Shown one piece after another: positions 10,561 to 19,536 of a stretch of 64,000 nt of DNA. Source of the DNA: Planctomycetaceae bacterium (GTDB lineage: Bacteria > Planctomycetota > Planctomycetia > Planctomycetales > Planctomycetaceae). A program made the translations under genes and the position numbers. A model generated the notes under the pieces. It worked only from the letters and a program-made list of their open reading frames with translations, had not been told where the DNA came from and searched no databases. The DNA lies in NCBI GenBank assembly GCA_947476295.1, contig CANJQC010000003.1, forward strand, positions 1-64,000, written 5' to 3'. Position 1 is the first letter of the stretch; each line of letters starts with the position of its first letter.

Positions 10561-11354
10561 AGCTGTGCAGCGCGTGATGCGATGAGACCGGCGACGTAGC
10601 CGCCTTTGAAGCCGGCGTCGATATTGACTGAGACGACGTTCGCTGCGCAGCAGGTAAGCATGGCCAACATGGCGGTGATACCGTTGAGTGAGGCACCGTA
10701 GCCTACTGAAGTGGGGACGCCGATCACTGGACATGGAACGTAGCCGCCGACGATCGATGGCAAAGCGGCCTCCATTCCGGCGACGCAGACAATTGCGGCG
10801 GCTTGTTGTAGTTTCGGAACATGCTTCAGCAATCGATGAGGCCCGGCAACGCCGACATCCTGAATGAGTTCGCAGTCAATCCGCATCCAGCGCAGCGTTT
10901 CTATCGCTTCCTCCGCAACATTTCGATCACTGCTGCCTGCCGTAATCACGATCACCGGCCCGCCTTTTGAAACCGGATTCTCGCATGGCTGATGCAGGCG
11001 AATTGTCCGCGATACATCATTGCGAATCACATTGTCGAATTCTGCCTGGATCGTTTCTGCCTGATCAGGGCGAATTCGCGTGACCAGACTGTCCTGCCCG
11101 GCCTGTTGTTGAGCCTGCAGAATCTCCACAATCATCTTCGTCGATTTGCCTTCGCCGAAAATGACCTCCGGAAATCCGCATCGACTCTGCCGCTGCAGGT
11201 CCACATCAACGCCGTCTATTTGCGGAGTACCTTCTGGCTGAGCGGCATCGGAAAAATGCTGAATCGCCTGCTCTAGTTGATTTTTGTCAGGAAATAACGC
11301 AGCCAGCGCGGCTCGTAATTTGGAGATGGATGGCGATGCGGATAATTCAGTCAT
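10554..11354 (-). CDS. larB: Nickel pincer cofactor biosynthesis protein LarB (AIR-carboxylase-like)
   Basis: 266 residues from ATG 11354, which gives MTELSASP; upstream in-frame codons lack family similarity. The C-terminal half has the PurE-like fold signatures: ITAGSSDRNVAEEA, the DVGVAGPHRLL segment, VCVAGMEAALPSIVGG and VIGVPTSVGYG. LarB carboxylates and hydrolyses nicotinic acid adenine dinucleotide in the synthesis of the nickel-pincer cofactor of lactate racemase and related enzymes. The N-terminal RCGFPEVIFGEGK motif is also typical. No larC or larE is visible in the window, so partners must lie elsewhere. Confidence 0.9.
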   Translation of the reverse strand: MTELSASPSISKLRAALAALFPDKNQLEQAIQHFSDAAQPEGTPQIDGVDVDLQRQSRCGFPEVIFGEGKSTKMIVEILQAQQQAGQDSLVTRIRPDQAETIQAEFDNVIRNDVSRTIRLHQPCENPVSKGGPVIVITAGSSDRNVAEEAIETLRWMRIDCELIQDVGVAGPHRLLKHVPKLQQAAAIVCVAGMEAALPSIVGGYVPCPVIGVPTSVGYGASLNGITAMLAMLTCCAANVVSVNIDAGFKGGYVAGLIASRAAQLQ

Positions 11355-11445
11355 GATGTTTCGAGATAAATAAAGCACAAAAGCAGATATGAACAAAGTG
11401 TTTCGTTTGGCCTGTCGTCGCAGACGAATTCAGCCCCCTGCTCTT

Positions 11446-13305
11446 CTACCGCATCACCTGTTTCAACCCTGCAGCTTTCGCCGAAGGCTCAGGATCTTCA
11501 AACGGCAAAGCTTTCAAGAACTCAACCAAGTCCTGAATCTGCCGATCCGTCAGATTACTCGTGGTTCCGTGTTGATCGTGAAGATTGAATGTCGTCAGGA
11601 CATCTTTCAGCGACGCGGCCTTGCCATGATGCAGATATGGGCCTGAACGATAGAGTCCCAGAAGCGTCGGCGTATCGTATTTTGGTTCCATGAGTTCTGA
11701 AGGATCATCCTGTCCGGTCCCGACATCGTGTAGCACGATGTCCGCCATCGAGCGAGGCTGGGAATCGGTCAACATTGGACCGGAATGGCATGTTGCACAT
11801 TTTGTTTCGGCGGAATGGAAAAGCACTTGACCGCGCAGGGCCGATTCATTCAGGCCATTCTTTGTATAGGGACTCAAGGCGTACTTATGCGAATTCGTGT
11901 AAGCCGCAAGGTCATCCAGAGGCTTGCTTCTGCCGCTCATCGGCACGCCCATCGCATCGGGAAGCGGTTTCTTCACGAACCCCTGGCCCTGCATCAGAAG
12001 TCCCTGAATTGTGTGCTCAAAATCCTGTACTTCGTCGCGATCCGCCGACCAGTGGACTGGATGGGTCCACGACAATCCAGCCAGCGGCTGAGTATTCCTC
12101 AAGCCTTCCGGCTGTTGCCATGTGCGGCCGTCGGCATCACCGTCCGGATGACAACTGGAACAGGAAATCCAGCTTCGCGCGGACATCGGCTGGAGAGCCG
12201 TGTAGAACAGCTTCTTGCCGAGCAGCAATTCTTCGCTGAGCGGATTCTTCGTGACAGCAACCCGGGCGATTTCTTCGCCGTTTGGAACTTGCAATGCGAC
12301 GATTTCAAAATCTAGCGCGTTGTAGACCAGCATCGCTTTGTCGTCAGGAGAAAATCGTACGGCCCGCGGATTGTTTCCCAGTGTCATGCCTTTTTCAAAT
12401 TCCAGTTCGACATAGTCGTCGCCAAGAATGCGACAGAGATACATGTCGTTCGTACCGGCGAACACTACGCTCAGACGTTTTCCATCTGCCGAAAGATCAC
12501 AGTCCCAAGGATTCGCGGTGACTCGTGCACCAAGCAGCGAATCCATCGGCACACGCATTCGAGTTCCGGCTTTCTCTCCTGTCAGTCGCGCGACTGACAC
12601 GTAAGGAAAAATGGAACCGCTGCCATGCGACGCGGAGACGCGCGAACGAATATGCGTGAAGTACACCTTTTGATCGTCGGGCGACAACACGACCTGACGC
12701 GCCAGATTGTCCGTCGAAGCACCATCCCACGTCTGCTGCACTGTGCCATCAGCGGTGGAAATCCTCAACAATCGCGAAGTTTGATATTCGGTCACAATCA
12801 AGAAGCTGTCGTCACGACTGATGGCAATACCGCGTGGCATTTGACCGACTTGCCAGGTTGCGGCGACAACGCCCGGTATCGCATCGATCTGGATGACCTG
12901 TCCCGGAAATTCCAATGTCACATACAGCTTGCTTCCGTCCTGTGTGCTTACGACTCCGTATGGTTCATCATACACGTCAATTCGATGTTCGATTGTGCCT
13001 GCGTCTGCATCGATGATAACGACCGTGTCATCTCCATAAACGCAGCAAGCCAGCTTATGCGTCGTACCGATCCATGCCACGCCTTCCGGATGAGATCCTA
13101 TAGGAATCTCGTGCAGCACTTTCATCTGCGGCCAGCTCAGTATCGTCACCGTACCACTGTCGCGATTTGAGCACGCAACTTGCCTGCCGTCACTGCTGAA
13201 ATTCATTAGCCCGGCTGAGCGAGTCTGAGCCTTTACGGGAGCTAAAAAAATCACGAAGACAGTAGCGACTGCGGCGAGGTTCAGGTGTATCTGTGAGCGT
13301 TTCAT
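11446..13305 (-). CDS. YVTN-type beta-propeller fused to a di-heme cytochrome c peroxidase-like domain
   Basis: 619 residues from ATG 13305, which places a signal peptide (KRSQ, then a hydrophobic segment ending near VKAQ) at the N-terminus; the longer reading frame has no such feature. Residues about 30-380 form a seven-bladed YVTN-like propeller. The C-terminal third carries two c-type heme motifs, CSSCH and CATCH, in contexts typical of the MauG/CcpA family (HPDGDADGRTW, HSGPMLTD). The protein should be periplasmic and redox active; a role as peroxidase or in surface redox chemistry is family inference. It stands alone between larB and the divergent RidA-fusion gene. Confidence 0.82.
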   Translation of the reverse strand: MKRSQIHLNLAAVATVFVIFLAPVKAQTRSAGLMNFSSDGRQVACSNRDSGTVTILSWPQMKVLHEIPIGSHPEGVAWIGTTHKLACCVYGDDTVVIIDADAGTIEHRIDVYDEPYGVVSTQDGSKLYVTLEFPGQVIQIDAIPGVVAATWQVGQMPRGIAISRDDSFLIVTEYQTSRLLRISTADGTVQQTWDGASTDNLARQVVLSPDDQKVYFTHIRSRVSASHGSGSIFPYVSVARLTGEKAGTRMRVPMDSLLGARVTANPWDCDLSADGKRLSVVFAGTNDMYLCRILGDDYVELEFEKGMTLGNNPRAVRFSPDDKAMLVYNALDFEIVALQVPNGEEIARVAVTKNPLSEELLLGKKLFYTALQPMSARSWISCSSCHPDGDADGRTWQQPEGLRNTQPLAGLSWTHPVHWSADRDEVQDFEHTIQGLLMQGQGFVKKPLPDAMGVPMSGRSKPLDDLAAYTNSHKYALSPYTKNGLNESALRGQVLFHSAETKCATCHSGPMLTDSQPRSMADIVLHDVGTGQDDPSELMEPKYDTPTLLGLYRSGPYLHHGKAASLKDVLTTFNLHDQHGTTSNLTDRQIQDLVEFLKALPFEDPEPSAKAAGLKQVMR

Positions 13306-13656
13306 AATTTTTGTTTTAGTGAAGCCACGAAGGCCGGCTGCTGAAATCTCGGGATTGAAATCAGTTGCGTAGCAAAATGTATGTGCGGAACATCGGATTG
13401 TCGCGTGCCGTTCACAAGCGTGCAAGCCGCTGGTTGCCGCGATAGAACTCAATCCACGTTTTTCAGTGGGTAATCGTCGGTTAAGGACAAAGACTGTAGT
13501 TCCGCCACTTCGCATTCACCGGCTTCGACTCGTCTTCGATTACCGGATCGACGCTTTTCGATCGCATCGAATTGCACCATACTCTGTAGGCTGGGACCTC
13601 CAACGTACACCATTTCCTGAAATCAAAGCCGTCCAACGAATTAAAGGAATCGCAGA
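13306..13656. other. Divergent intergenic region, no gene seen
   Basis: This 351-base region separates the minus-strand heme/propeller gene and the plus-strand RidA-fusion gene and must contain both promoters. Its short open frames lack start signals and similarity. The only clear element is a reasonable ribosome-binding site (taaaggaat) before the ATG at 13657. Confidence 0.5.
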
Positions 13657-14886
13657 ATGAAAATAGATATCATCACGCCCAAAAATCATCGGGGAGGGAC
13701 CTCCGGGGGCGGCACACAGGCAGTGCGGGCTGGGAATCTGATCTTGGTCGGGGGGCAGATGTCACTGGATGAGAGTGGCCGGGTTGTCGGTTCCGACATC
13801 ACCACTCAGGCTCGGAATGCGTTTGAAGCACTGAAGCGGGTGCTTGCCGAGGCGGGGGCCGGGATGAAGGACGTCGTCAAGCACAACATCTATTTCCAGT
13901 GCGATGGCGGCGAAGCCGAGGTGGCGACGTTTCTGGGCGAGATTGATCAGGTCCGGCTCAATTACTTTTCGGACCCCGGCCCCACGACGACTGAAACTCG
14001 CGTCGGGCTGGATCGCGAGGGCGCGCTGATTCAGATCGATGCCTGGGCGGTCGTCGATGAACCGAGAGAACGTCTGATGCCGGCGGGGCACTGGAATTGG
14101 AGCAAGCCACTGCCGTTTTCGCACGGGTGGAAAGTCGGAGACATGATCTTCGTCGGTGGTCAGCGTTCGCTCGATGAGCACGGCAACGTGCTGGGCGTCG
14201 GCGACATCGAAATCCAGACCGATCACGCCTTTCGCAATCTTGACACGCTGCTGCGAGCTGGCGGCGGAGACCGAAACAGCCTGATGCGGCAGAACACGTA
14301 CTTCCGCTTCTTCGGTGAGGGACGCGAAGTGACCGACTACTGGGAGAAGATGACAAACGTCCGCCGACGCTACATGTCGGTCCCGTCCGCTGCCGGAGCA
14401 GGTCTGCGGATCACCGGGTTCCCGAACTCTTCCGAACTAATTCAAGTGGAAGGGATCGGCGTGCTCGGTGAGAACAAGCAACGACTGCAGCCAGGCAATC
14501 ATTGGGACTGGAGTATTCCCAATACGCAGTTCACTCAGGGTTGGCAGATCGGAAAGTTGGCGTTCATCGGGGGCCAGATCTCCGCAGACAATCGAGCTAA
14601 GGCGGTCGGCAAGGACATGGAGACACAGACTCGAAACGTGTTCCAGTTCATTCGCAACGTACTGGCGGAAGGGGGACTCGACGAAAGTGATGTCGCCAAA
14701 CTCTACATCTACTACCACAGCGACGGTGACTCGAATCAGATCGCCGAGACGAAGGCGACCATCGATCGCGTACAGCGAGAATTTTACCCTGACCCCGGCC
14801 CGGCGGTGACGGCGATTCGCGTCTCAGGTTTCGCTTTCGAAGATCTGCTGATCGAAATCGAAGCGTTCGCTATCTGCCGCGACTGA
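13657..14886 (+). CDS. Triple RidA-domain (YjgF/YER057c/UK114) fusion protein
   Basis: 409 residues made of three consecutive Rid-like domains (about 1-142, 143-272 and 276-409). Each begins with the V/IGGQ motif (LVGGQMSLDE, FVGGQRSLDE, FIGGQISAD) and each keeps the central arginine equivalent to the catalytic Arg of RidA (TETRVGL, GLRITGF, AIRVSGF). Single-domain RidA hydrolyses reactive enamines/imines such as 2-aminoacrylate and works as a homotrimer, so a covalent trimer is a reasonable reading. The gene is visibly richer in gcg/cgg/ggc codons than its neighbours, which may point to horizontal origin. A good Shine-Dalgarno (aagga) precedes the start. Function beyond the family is unknown. 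Confidence 0.85.
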   Translation: MKIDIITPKNHRGGTSGGGTQAVRAGNLILVGGQMSLDESGRVVGSDITTQARNAFEALKRVLAEAGAGMKDVVKHNIYFQCDGGEAEVATFLGEIDQVRLNYFSDPGPTTTETRVGLDREGALIQIDAWAVVDEPRERLMPAGHWNWSKPLPFSHGWKVGDMIFVGGQRSLDEHGNVLGVGDIEIQTDHAFRNLDTLLRAGGGDRNSLMRQNTYFRFFGEGREVTDYWEKMTNVRRRYMSVPSAAGAGLRITGFPNSSELIQVEGIGVLGENKQRLQPGNHWDWSIPNTQFTQGWQIGKLAFIGGQISADNRAKAVGKDMETQTRNVFQFIRNVLAEGGLDESDVAKLYIYYHSDGDSNQIAETKATIDRVQREFYPDPGPAVTAIRVSGFAFEDLLIEIEAFAICRD

Positions 14887-14902
14887 CTGCCCAAATTAAA
14901 GA

Positions 14903-16660
14903 CTAACGCACGCCGCTCGTCGGAGCGAGTGGGGATTCAGGAACGTCTGGGTCAGCAGACTTTTCAGCGGGTTCGATCATCTGGCGTTGACGCAAGCCGT
15001 CGCCCAGTTTCAGCTTCCAAAGACCCTCCGCATCTTTCATCGTGACATAACGGTCAGTGATCGAAATGATCTCAGCGGAAATTTCAGACACGGAGAGCTT
15101 TTCGCCTTCCTTCAGCGGGTTCACTTTGTCGGTTGCCTTGTTACGAAACCATGCGTATGAGACACCGTCTTTACCCACGATTCCGGACAGCAGAGTGAGT
15201 TCTGCAAAGTCATCCTGCACATCCAGGGTGATCTTTGCCGTAGCAGATTTCGGTCCTTCACCACTGTCGGTCACATGGACTTCGACATCATACTTGCCCG
15301 GTGTAAATGTCTTTGGTGGTGTCCACTTGAGCTGACCAGTCGCTGGATCGACAGTGAGTCCTTCCGGAGAACCGCTGCCAAGTGAAAACATTAACGTGTC
15401 CGCCACGTCGTCATCCGAGGCTGCGGCGGTTGTGGTGAATTCCTTTCCCAAAACGACAATCGCTGATGCTGTCAACGTAATTCTGGGTGTGGTACTTGGT
15501 GGCTTAATGGTAATTTTCAGTTTGGCATCGACCTTGACGTCGGTGTTCTTCTCCTGTGTCATCAATACAGAGGCTGTGTATTCGCTAGGAGCCAGGTCTG
15601 CAATCGGTTTCCACAGGAATTCACCGGACGCAGCATCGATCGCCATGCCTTCAGCGGCATCGGACAGGGAAAAATGAGCAGCTCCAAGATCCGGATCCAA
15701 TCCATCTGCCTTAGCCGTGAACTTTACTTCTTCACCCGGTTTGATTGTCTTGTCCGACACACCGGCGATTCGCGGTGTGTATGTCTTAGGTGGTGAAGGA
15801 ATTACAAACAGCGACGATTTCACGAATGCTGCGTACTGATCCTGAGATTTTTCCTTGCGATCCCATGCAACCGGAAACAATTCAATGACGGAATTCGCAT
15901 CGTGCGTTGCTGCCAACGTTCCTTCAGCGCCACGAGCAACCTGCCAGCACGTATCAGTGACTGCTTCAACTTGCAGCAATTCGCGACCGATACGTACCAA
16001 AAATGGTTCAAATTCTTCGGGATTTTCTGCGATCGGAAACTGGTCGCTCGGTGCGGCCACTATTTCCGTGTCAGCATCTTTGACGGTGGCCGTGAGCGAC
16101 GTACGAGCGAGCAACTCCCGACGGTCCTTGGCTCCGGCAGTACTCATGCCTTCAGCGGTGAATGTAACCGTCAGACGCGGATTGCCTTTTGGGCTGGGGC
16201 TGTCGATGTTAATCGATGAAATTCGATGCAGCATTTCAGACTGATCGAACAGATACAGGAATTTTGTCAGTCCCTGCAGGTCTGTTTCCGCGCGGCGGAC
16301 TTCGACGGAAACCGTGCTGTACTCTTTCTGAGTGGACCTAGATGCCGGCACGACGTCAATTCGGCTGAAGCCACATTCTTCAGCGAGCGTCTGAATCCAT
16401 TCACGATACAGTCGCTGAGCATCATCAACATCGGGCGGCAGACTGATGACCTTCCAGTCTTCCAGATTGCGTTTGGCAACTTCCAATTGAAGTTCTTCCG
16501 CTTTGAGAGTTGCTGCCGATTCTTCAGCAGCGGCCAACTCGGTTTGCAGCGTGCGAATCGGCCCGCGCAGCCAGTTGTCAGCTTTCGATCGCAGCAAAAA
16601 GACGAGGATAACCAGTGCCAGTCCGACGGCAAGAATCTTTGTTCGTTTTCGATCGTCCAT
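14903..16660 (-). CDS. PilO/GspM-like membrane protein with putative Ig/cadherin-like domains
   Basis: 585 residues from ATG 16660, which has GGAAG at the right spacing; ATG 16672 is an alternative four codons upstream. A short cytoplasmic N-terminus, one TM helix (about 10-27) and a coiled coil lead into a ferredoxin-like domain resembling PilO/GspM (to about 185). Two or three 'putative Ig' or dystroglycan-type domains follow (TPRIAGVSDKTIKPGEE, DPDLG, TPRITLTASA, DPATGQLKWTPP). A C-terminal segment resembles the PilP-like small beta domain (DKVNPLKEGEKLSVSEIS). It lies downstream of the PilM/PilN fusion and should be the periplasmic part of the same inner-membrane platform. Confidence 0.65.
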   Translation of the reverse strand: MDDRKRTKILAVGLALVILVFLLRSKADNWLRGPIRTLQTELAAAEESAATLKAEELQLEVAKRNLEDWKVISLPPDVDDAQRLYREWIQTLAEECGFSRIDVVPASRSTQKEYSTVSVEVRRAETDLQGLTKFLYLFDQSEMLHRISSINIDSPSPKGNPRLTVTFTAEGMSTAGAKDRRELLARTSLTATVKDADTEIVAAPSDQFPIAENPEEFEPFLVRIGRELLQVEAVTDTCWQVARGAEGTLAATHDANSVIELFPVAWDRKEKSQDQYAAFVKSSLFVIPSPPKTYTPRIAGVSDKTIKPGEEVKFTAKADGLDPDLGAAHFSLSDAAEGMAIDAASGEFLWKPIADLAPSEYTASVLMTQEKNTDVKVDAKLKITIKPPSTTPRITLTASAIVVLGKEFTTTAAASDDDVADTLMFSLGSGSPEGLTVDPATGQLKWTPPKTFTPGKYDVEVHVTDSGEGPKSATAKITLDVQDDFAELTLLSGIVGKDGVSYAWFRNKATDKVNPLKEGEKLSVSEISAEIISITDRYVTMKDAEGLWKLKLGDGLRQRQMIEPAEKSADPDVPESPLAPTSGVR

Positions 16661-16695
16661 TACATCTTCCATTTACTGTTCGCCGTCGCGATTCA

Positions 16696-16832
16696 CGTAG
16701 CTTGGACATTCATGTCCGAGACCTGATCAGAAACAATTGCACAAAGAAACACGTTTCGTATTTTGTAACAAAGTCGTTGTCACATCGACAACGCTGTGTG
16801 GCCATGCGACGGACATGAATGTCCATCCTACG
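16696..16832. repeat. Inverted-repeat element inside the pilus-platform operon
   Basis: Arms of 25 bases (left 16696-16720, right 16808-16832) match as reverse complements at 21 of 25 positions and share the core TGGACATTCATGTCC, itself nearly palindromic. It lies between two co-directional minus-strand genes, so it would be transcribed and could fold into a long hairpin. Confidence 0.75.
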
Positions 16833-16857
16833 GTCTATTTTGTCGTGTCTGAAACTA

Positions 16858-18324
16858 CTACGATGATTGACCTTCCTTCGCCTCCGGCAATGACAGTTCC
16901 AGATTCACCCTGATTGTATATTCCGGAGCTGCGCTGGCGGAGATCGAAACCGGGGAATATGCTTTGACGCCATAGCCCGCTTCTGAGAGGACTCGACCCA
17001 CTTCTTCAATGTCGGCTGTTGATTTCGCATATCCTTCCAGCTTAATGATCCCCGTGCCGTTCTTCTGCACGGTTGAAAACTGAAAGTTATCGACAAAAAA
17101 TCGATCGGTTGACGGCAGTACCGCCTGCAGGCGTACGACTTCGTCCAGCCACTCAATGTCGCGATCAGCCCACTCGCCGATTCTGCCTGCCTGATTTAGT
17201 TCTGACTCGCCAGCGGTGAGTTTTTGCCTGATTGCACCGTTTGATGCCAGCAGCATGTTTTTCTGCTCTGTCAGTTCAGTGATCTGTCCCTGCCGCCAGA
17301 AGTAAACAGCGGCGAACAACAGCAGAGCGACCAGAGTGCCACCAAGCGTGGCGATGCGGCGGTAGTCTTTCTTTTCCGGAGGTTTACGCGGGTTGATCAG
17401 GTCAACAGCCGCGACGGTTGCTTTGGCATCTCCGCGGATCGCACCTGCCAGTGCGACGACATCGGTGGCAGTCACGCCTTCCGCCAGTTTTCCATGAACT
17501 AGCGCAGTTGCCGGATCAATGCGTTCGATCGAGGCCGAATCGAATCGCAAAGCCAGTTGATCCGATACAGCACTCGTTGTATCTGTTGAACCGATCAGCA
17601 GAATACGTCGGATCTTGTGATCGCCAAGCGACTCCGCAGCAGACATGCGGGCACGGGTGAGTTCCGATCGCAGAGTTCGTTCTATCGCATCGGCAGACGA
17701 CCACGAACTTCCGCTGTGCGAGTACAGTACGGCAGTGCCGCGGAGAAATGTGACTTCGATAAAATCTCGACGCATCAGCACGATGACATCGACCAATGAA
17801 GCGTTGGTGCTCGCTGTCAAAATTCCGGCCTGCGCAGCAGCCTGAGCCAGACAGAACGCACTGACACGAAGTTCTTTGTGTTCAAGCCCAGCCTCACTGA
17901 GAGTCCGACGGGCTTGTGTGACCTGATCATTGGGGGCTGTGACGAGCAGCACGTCGCGGGTCATGCTGCCAACAATGACAGGCAGCGGTGCAAAATCCAT
18001 GCTGACGGATTCGAGCGGAACGGTGAGTCGCATGGTGGCCTGCATGCGAACCATGTCAGGCAGCTCGGCATCCGTGACCTGTGGCAACTGAATGCGATGA
18101 ATGGTGACGAATTGTCGTGGGAAAACGACGGTCACCTGCGGACGGTTCTTGCCCAATGTGCTCCCGCCGAATTGCTTCAACTGATCCACGACGGAGAGCA
18201 TGTCAGCTGCGTCTGCGGGGCGATCAATGATTCGAGATTCTGTGATTTCGACGCGATTGCCGTCAGTTCGTCCGCGCGCAACAACCAGACGGTCACGATC
18301 CCATTCGATGAAGATGTCGGACAT
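16858..18324 (-). CDS. PilM/PilN-type fusion (GspL-like) of a type IV pilus or type II secretion platform
   Basis: 488 residues. Residues 1-310 form an actin-fold PilM/GspL-cytoplasmic-like domain (MSDIFIEWDRDRLVVAR; QLPQVTDAELPDMVRMQ is the typical PilM region). A short linker leads to one TM helix (IATLGGTLVALLLFAAVYFW, about 330-350), a coiled coil and a C-terminal PilN/GspL-like ferredoxin domain (about 400-480). In most bacteria PilM and PilN are separate proteins that bind each other; GspL is the fused form. It sits directly upstream of the PilO-like gene. No secretion ATPase, pilin or secretin is visible in the window. Confidence 0.75.
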   Translation of the reverse strand: MSDIFIEWDRDRLVVARGRTDGNRVEITESRIIDRPADAADMLSVVDQLKQFGGSTLGKNRPQVTVVFPRQFVTIHRIQLPQVTDAELPDMVRMQATMRLTVPLESVSMDFAPLPVIVGSMTRDVLLVTAPNDQVTQARRTLSEAGLEHKELRVSAFCLAQAAAQAGILTASTNASLVDVIVLMRRDFIEVTFLRGTAVLYSHSGSSWSSADAIERTLRSELTRARMSAAESLGDHKIRRILLIGSTDTTSAVSDQLALRFDSASIERIDPATALVHGKLAEGVTATDVVALAGAIRGDAKATVAAVDLINPRKPPEKKDYRRIATLGGTLVALLLFAAVYFWRQGQITELTEQKNMLLASNGAIRQKLTAGESELNQAGRIGEWADRDIEWLDEVVRLQAVLPSTDRFFVDNFQFSTVQKNGTGIIKLEGYAKSTADIEEVGRVLSEAGYGVKAYSPVSISASAAPEYTIRVNLELSLPEAKEGQSS

Positions 18325-18658
18325 GATTTGGCTTTTTATGATCCGCTAAAGTCGGGAGCCACAGAGTCTATTGAACCCCGAAAACGGCATGGTGGTGCAG
18401 CGCTGGATGAGAAACAAGCACAGCTTGCTCAGGATAAGGCTTCCGGAAGAGGTTTTCCCGACTTTTCCGAAGTTCCGGGCGTTGGAGGGACCTGTTTTCG
18501 TCGTGGGGAAGACTTCCAGCCTGCCGTCCGCCTTTCTGCAGTTTATCCCGTGGTCGAAGTTCAGGCTTTTTCTGCAGTTCCCAAACAGACGACCGGGTTT
18601 TTGACTGCGGTTTATACGGCCTGTTCTTGACCGCATTCAGTGCATCTGGCCGCAATAT
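18325..18658. other. Unassigned spacer within the pilus-platform region
   Basis: Two overlapping minus-strand frames of about 95 codons (18346-18636 and 18368-18655) are open here, but neither has a recognisable domain, hydrophobic segment or Shine-Dalgarno site, and both are rich in Arg/Pro/Ser as random frames often are. One could be a small real gene of the operon or a decayed one; I cannot tell which. Confidence 0.4.
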
Positions 18659-19165
18659 CTATTTCGTGTCCACCGCTTTTTGCATGGGCTCACCACGCTG
18701 ATCGATTTCAATCCAGTCGGTGGCGGACTTGATATTCAGCCGGTACGACCGTTTAAGGATTTGATCTTCCTGCACCAACTTATAGACGTGCAGTTCGATG
18801 ATGGCGAGATCCGGAAGTGGCACGTTTTCGAGTGCTAGTTCAGCGATGCGTTTGCGCAGAGCGAGGATTTTGCGAACGGATTCTTCACTCTCGGACAACG
18901 GGTCAATTTCGGACTTCATTAAAATGCGCAGGATCGTTGGCGTATCCAACTGCATCCGCTTCTTGCCCCCATCGACACGCGGAGAGGACCCCGGGAATTC
19001 CTTTACAATTGCCTCCTGTAGTGGTCTGAACGGCCCCAAGTGCAGCGTCGAATATGCGTACAGCAGCCCTGTCGCAGTGATTCCCATCGCAAACATTCCA
19101 ATTACCATCCCGCGACCGGAAATGGTTCGAGGGGCCGAGGGTGCTATGGATTGTGGATCAGACAT
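18659..19165 (-). CDS. Small membrane-anchored protein of the pilus-platform operon, function unknown
   Basis: 168 residues from ATG 19165 (MSDPQSIAPSAP); a longer frame to 19318 adds sequence that overlaps an inverted repeat and looks non-coding. One TM helix (about 25-45, GMVIGMFAMGITATGLLYAY) is followed by a soluble domain with an amphipathic helix (LALRKRIAELALENVP) and a beta-rich C-terminus. It is the first gene of the minus-strand set that includes PilM/PilN-like and PilO-like proteins, so a role in that envelope complex is inferred from position only. Confidence 0.55.
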   Translation of the reverse strand: MSDPQSIAPSAPRTISGRGMVIGMFAMGITATGLLYAYSTLHLGPFRPLQEAIVKEFPGSSPRVDGGKKRMQLDTPTILRILMKSEIDPLSESEESVRKILALRKRIAELALENVPLPDLAIIELHVYKLVQEDQILKRSYRLNIKSATDWIEIDQRGEPMQKAVDTK

Positions 19166-19223
19166 AAGGATGTGGCGTTGATTGCGTTGTGAAAGAAATG
19201 GTACTTGTTTTACTTTCAAAGTA

Positions 19224-19294
19224 GCCGTCACTCTCCGAGTGACCAAGCCCTGAAATTTCGCCAGAATAGCTGGCGTTACCCAGAGAGTGACGGC
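19224..19294. repeat. Palindromic intergenic element upstream of the cimA leader
   Basis: A perfect 12-bp inverted repeat (GCCGTCACTCTC at 19224-19235, its reverse complement at 19283-19294) encloses two smaller hairpins: GTCACTC/GAGTGAC near 19228-19244 and CGCCAG/CTGGCG at 19259-19275. The left arm resembles the 26109-26264 element, suggesting one dispersed family. Confidence 0.7.
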
Positions 19295-19421
19295 GACATT
19301 GGCCTTTTCCCCAAGCACGGTGGATTCTATGCATAGCTGCAGTTTCGACCGACTTTTCCGTCACATTCACTCCCAAATTCCCGCGAACAATGCTTCCTGG
19401 GATTTCCCGGCACGTTTCTTG

Positions 19422-19449
19422 TTGACGATCCTGCCGCAAGTCTTCTAAA
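19422..19449 (+). promoter_or_regulatory. Candidate sigma-70-type promoter for the cimA leader
   Basis: TTGACG (19422-19427) and TCTAAA (19444-19449) are separated by 16 bases. Transcription would start near 19456, only a few bases before the leader ATG at 19459, so the leader would be translated from an almost leaderless transcript. The -10 match is only 4 of 6. Confidence 0.4.
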
Positions 19450-19458
19450 GTGCCGCAT

Positions 19459-19536
19459 ATGAGCCTCAGTATTAACGGCATTCAGATGATTCTGATCGGC
19501 GGCATTTTTGCCGTTCCACTGCCGCTGCATGCCTGA
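19459..19536 (+). CDS. cimA leader peptide (25 codons, isoleucine-rich)
   Basis: ATG 19459 to TGA 19534-19536. The predicted peptide has five Ile codons (codons 5, 8, 11, 13, 16), four Leu (3, 12, 21, 23) and one Val (19), so 10 of 25 residues are branched-chain amino acids. The stop codon lies inside the antiterminator strand of the downstream attenuator. CimA makes the first committed intermediate of the citramalate route to isoleucine, so Ile-codon control fits. No clear Shine-Dalgarno site is present, which is consistent with a start near the 5' end of the transcript. Family precedent is the leader peptides of ilv, leu and trp operons in other phyla; assignment here rests on sequence only. 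Confidence 0.7.
   Translation: MSLSINGIQMILIGGIFAVPLPLHA

Noticed and set aside
17878..18630. Plus-strand frame of 250 codons
   Set aside because: It is antisense to the PilM/PilN-type gene and the adjoining spacer, and lacks domain or start signal.
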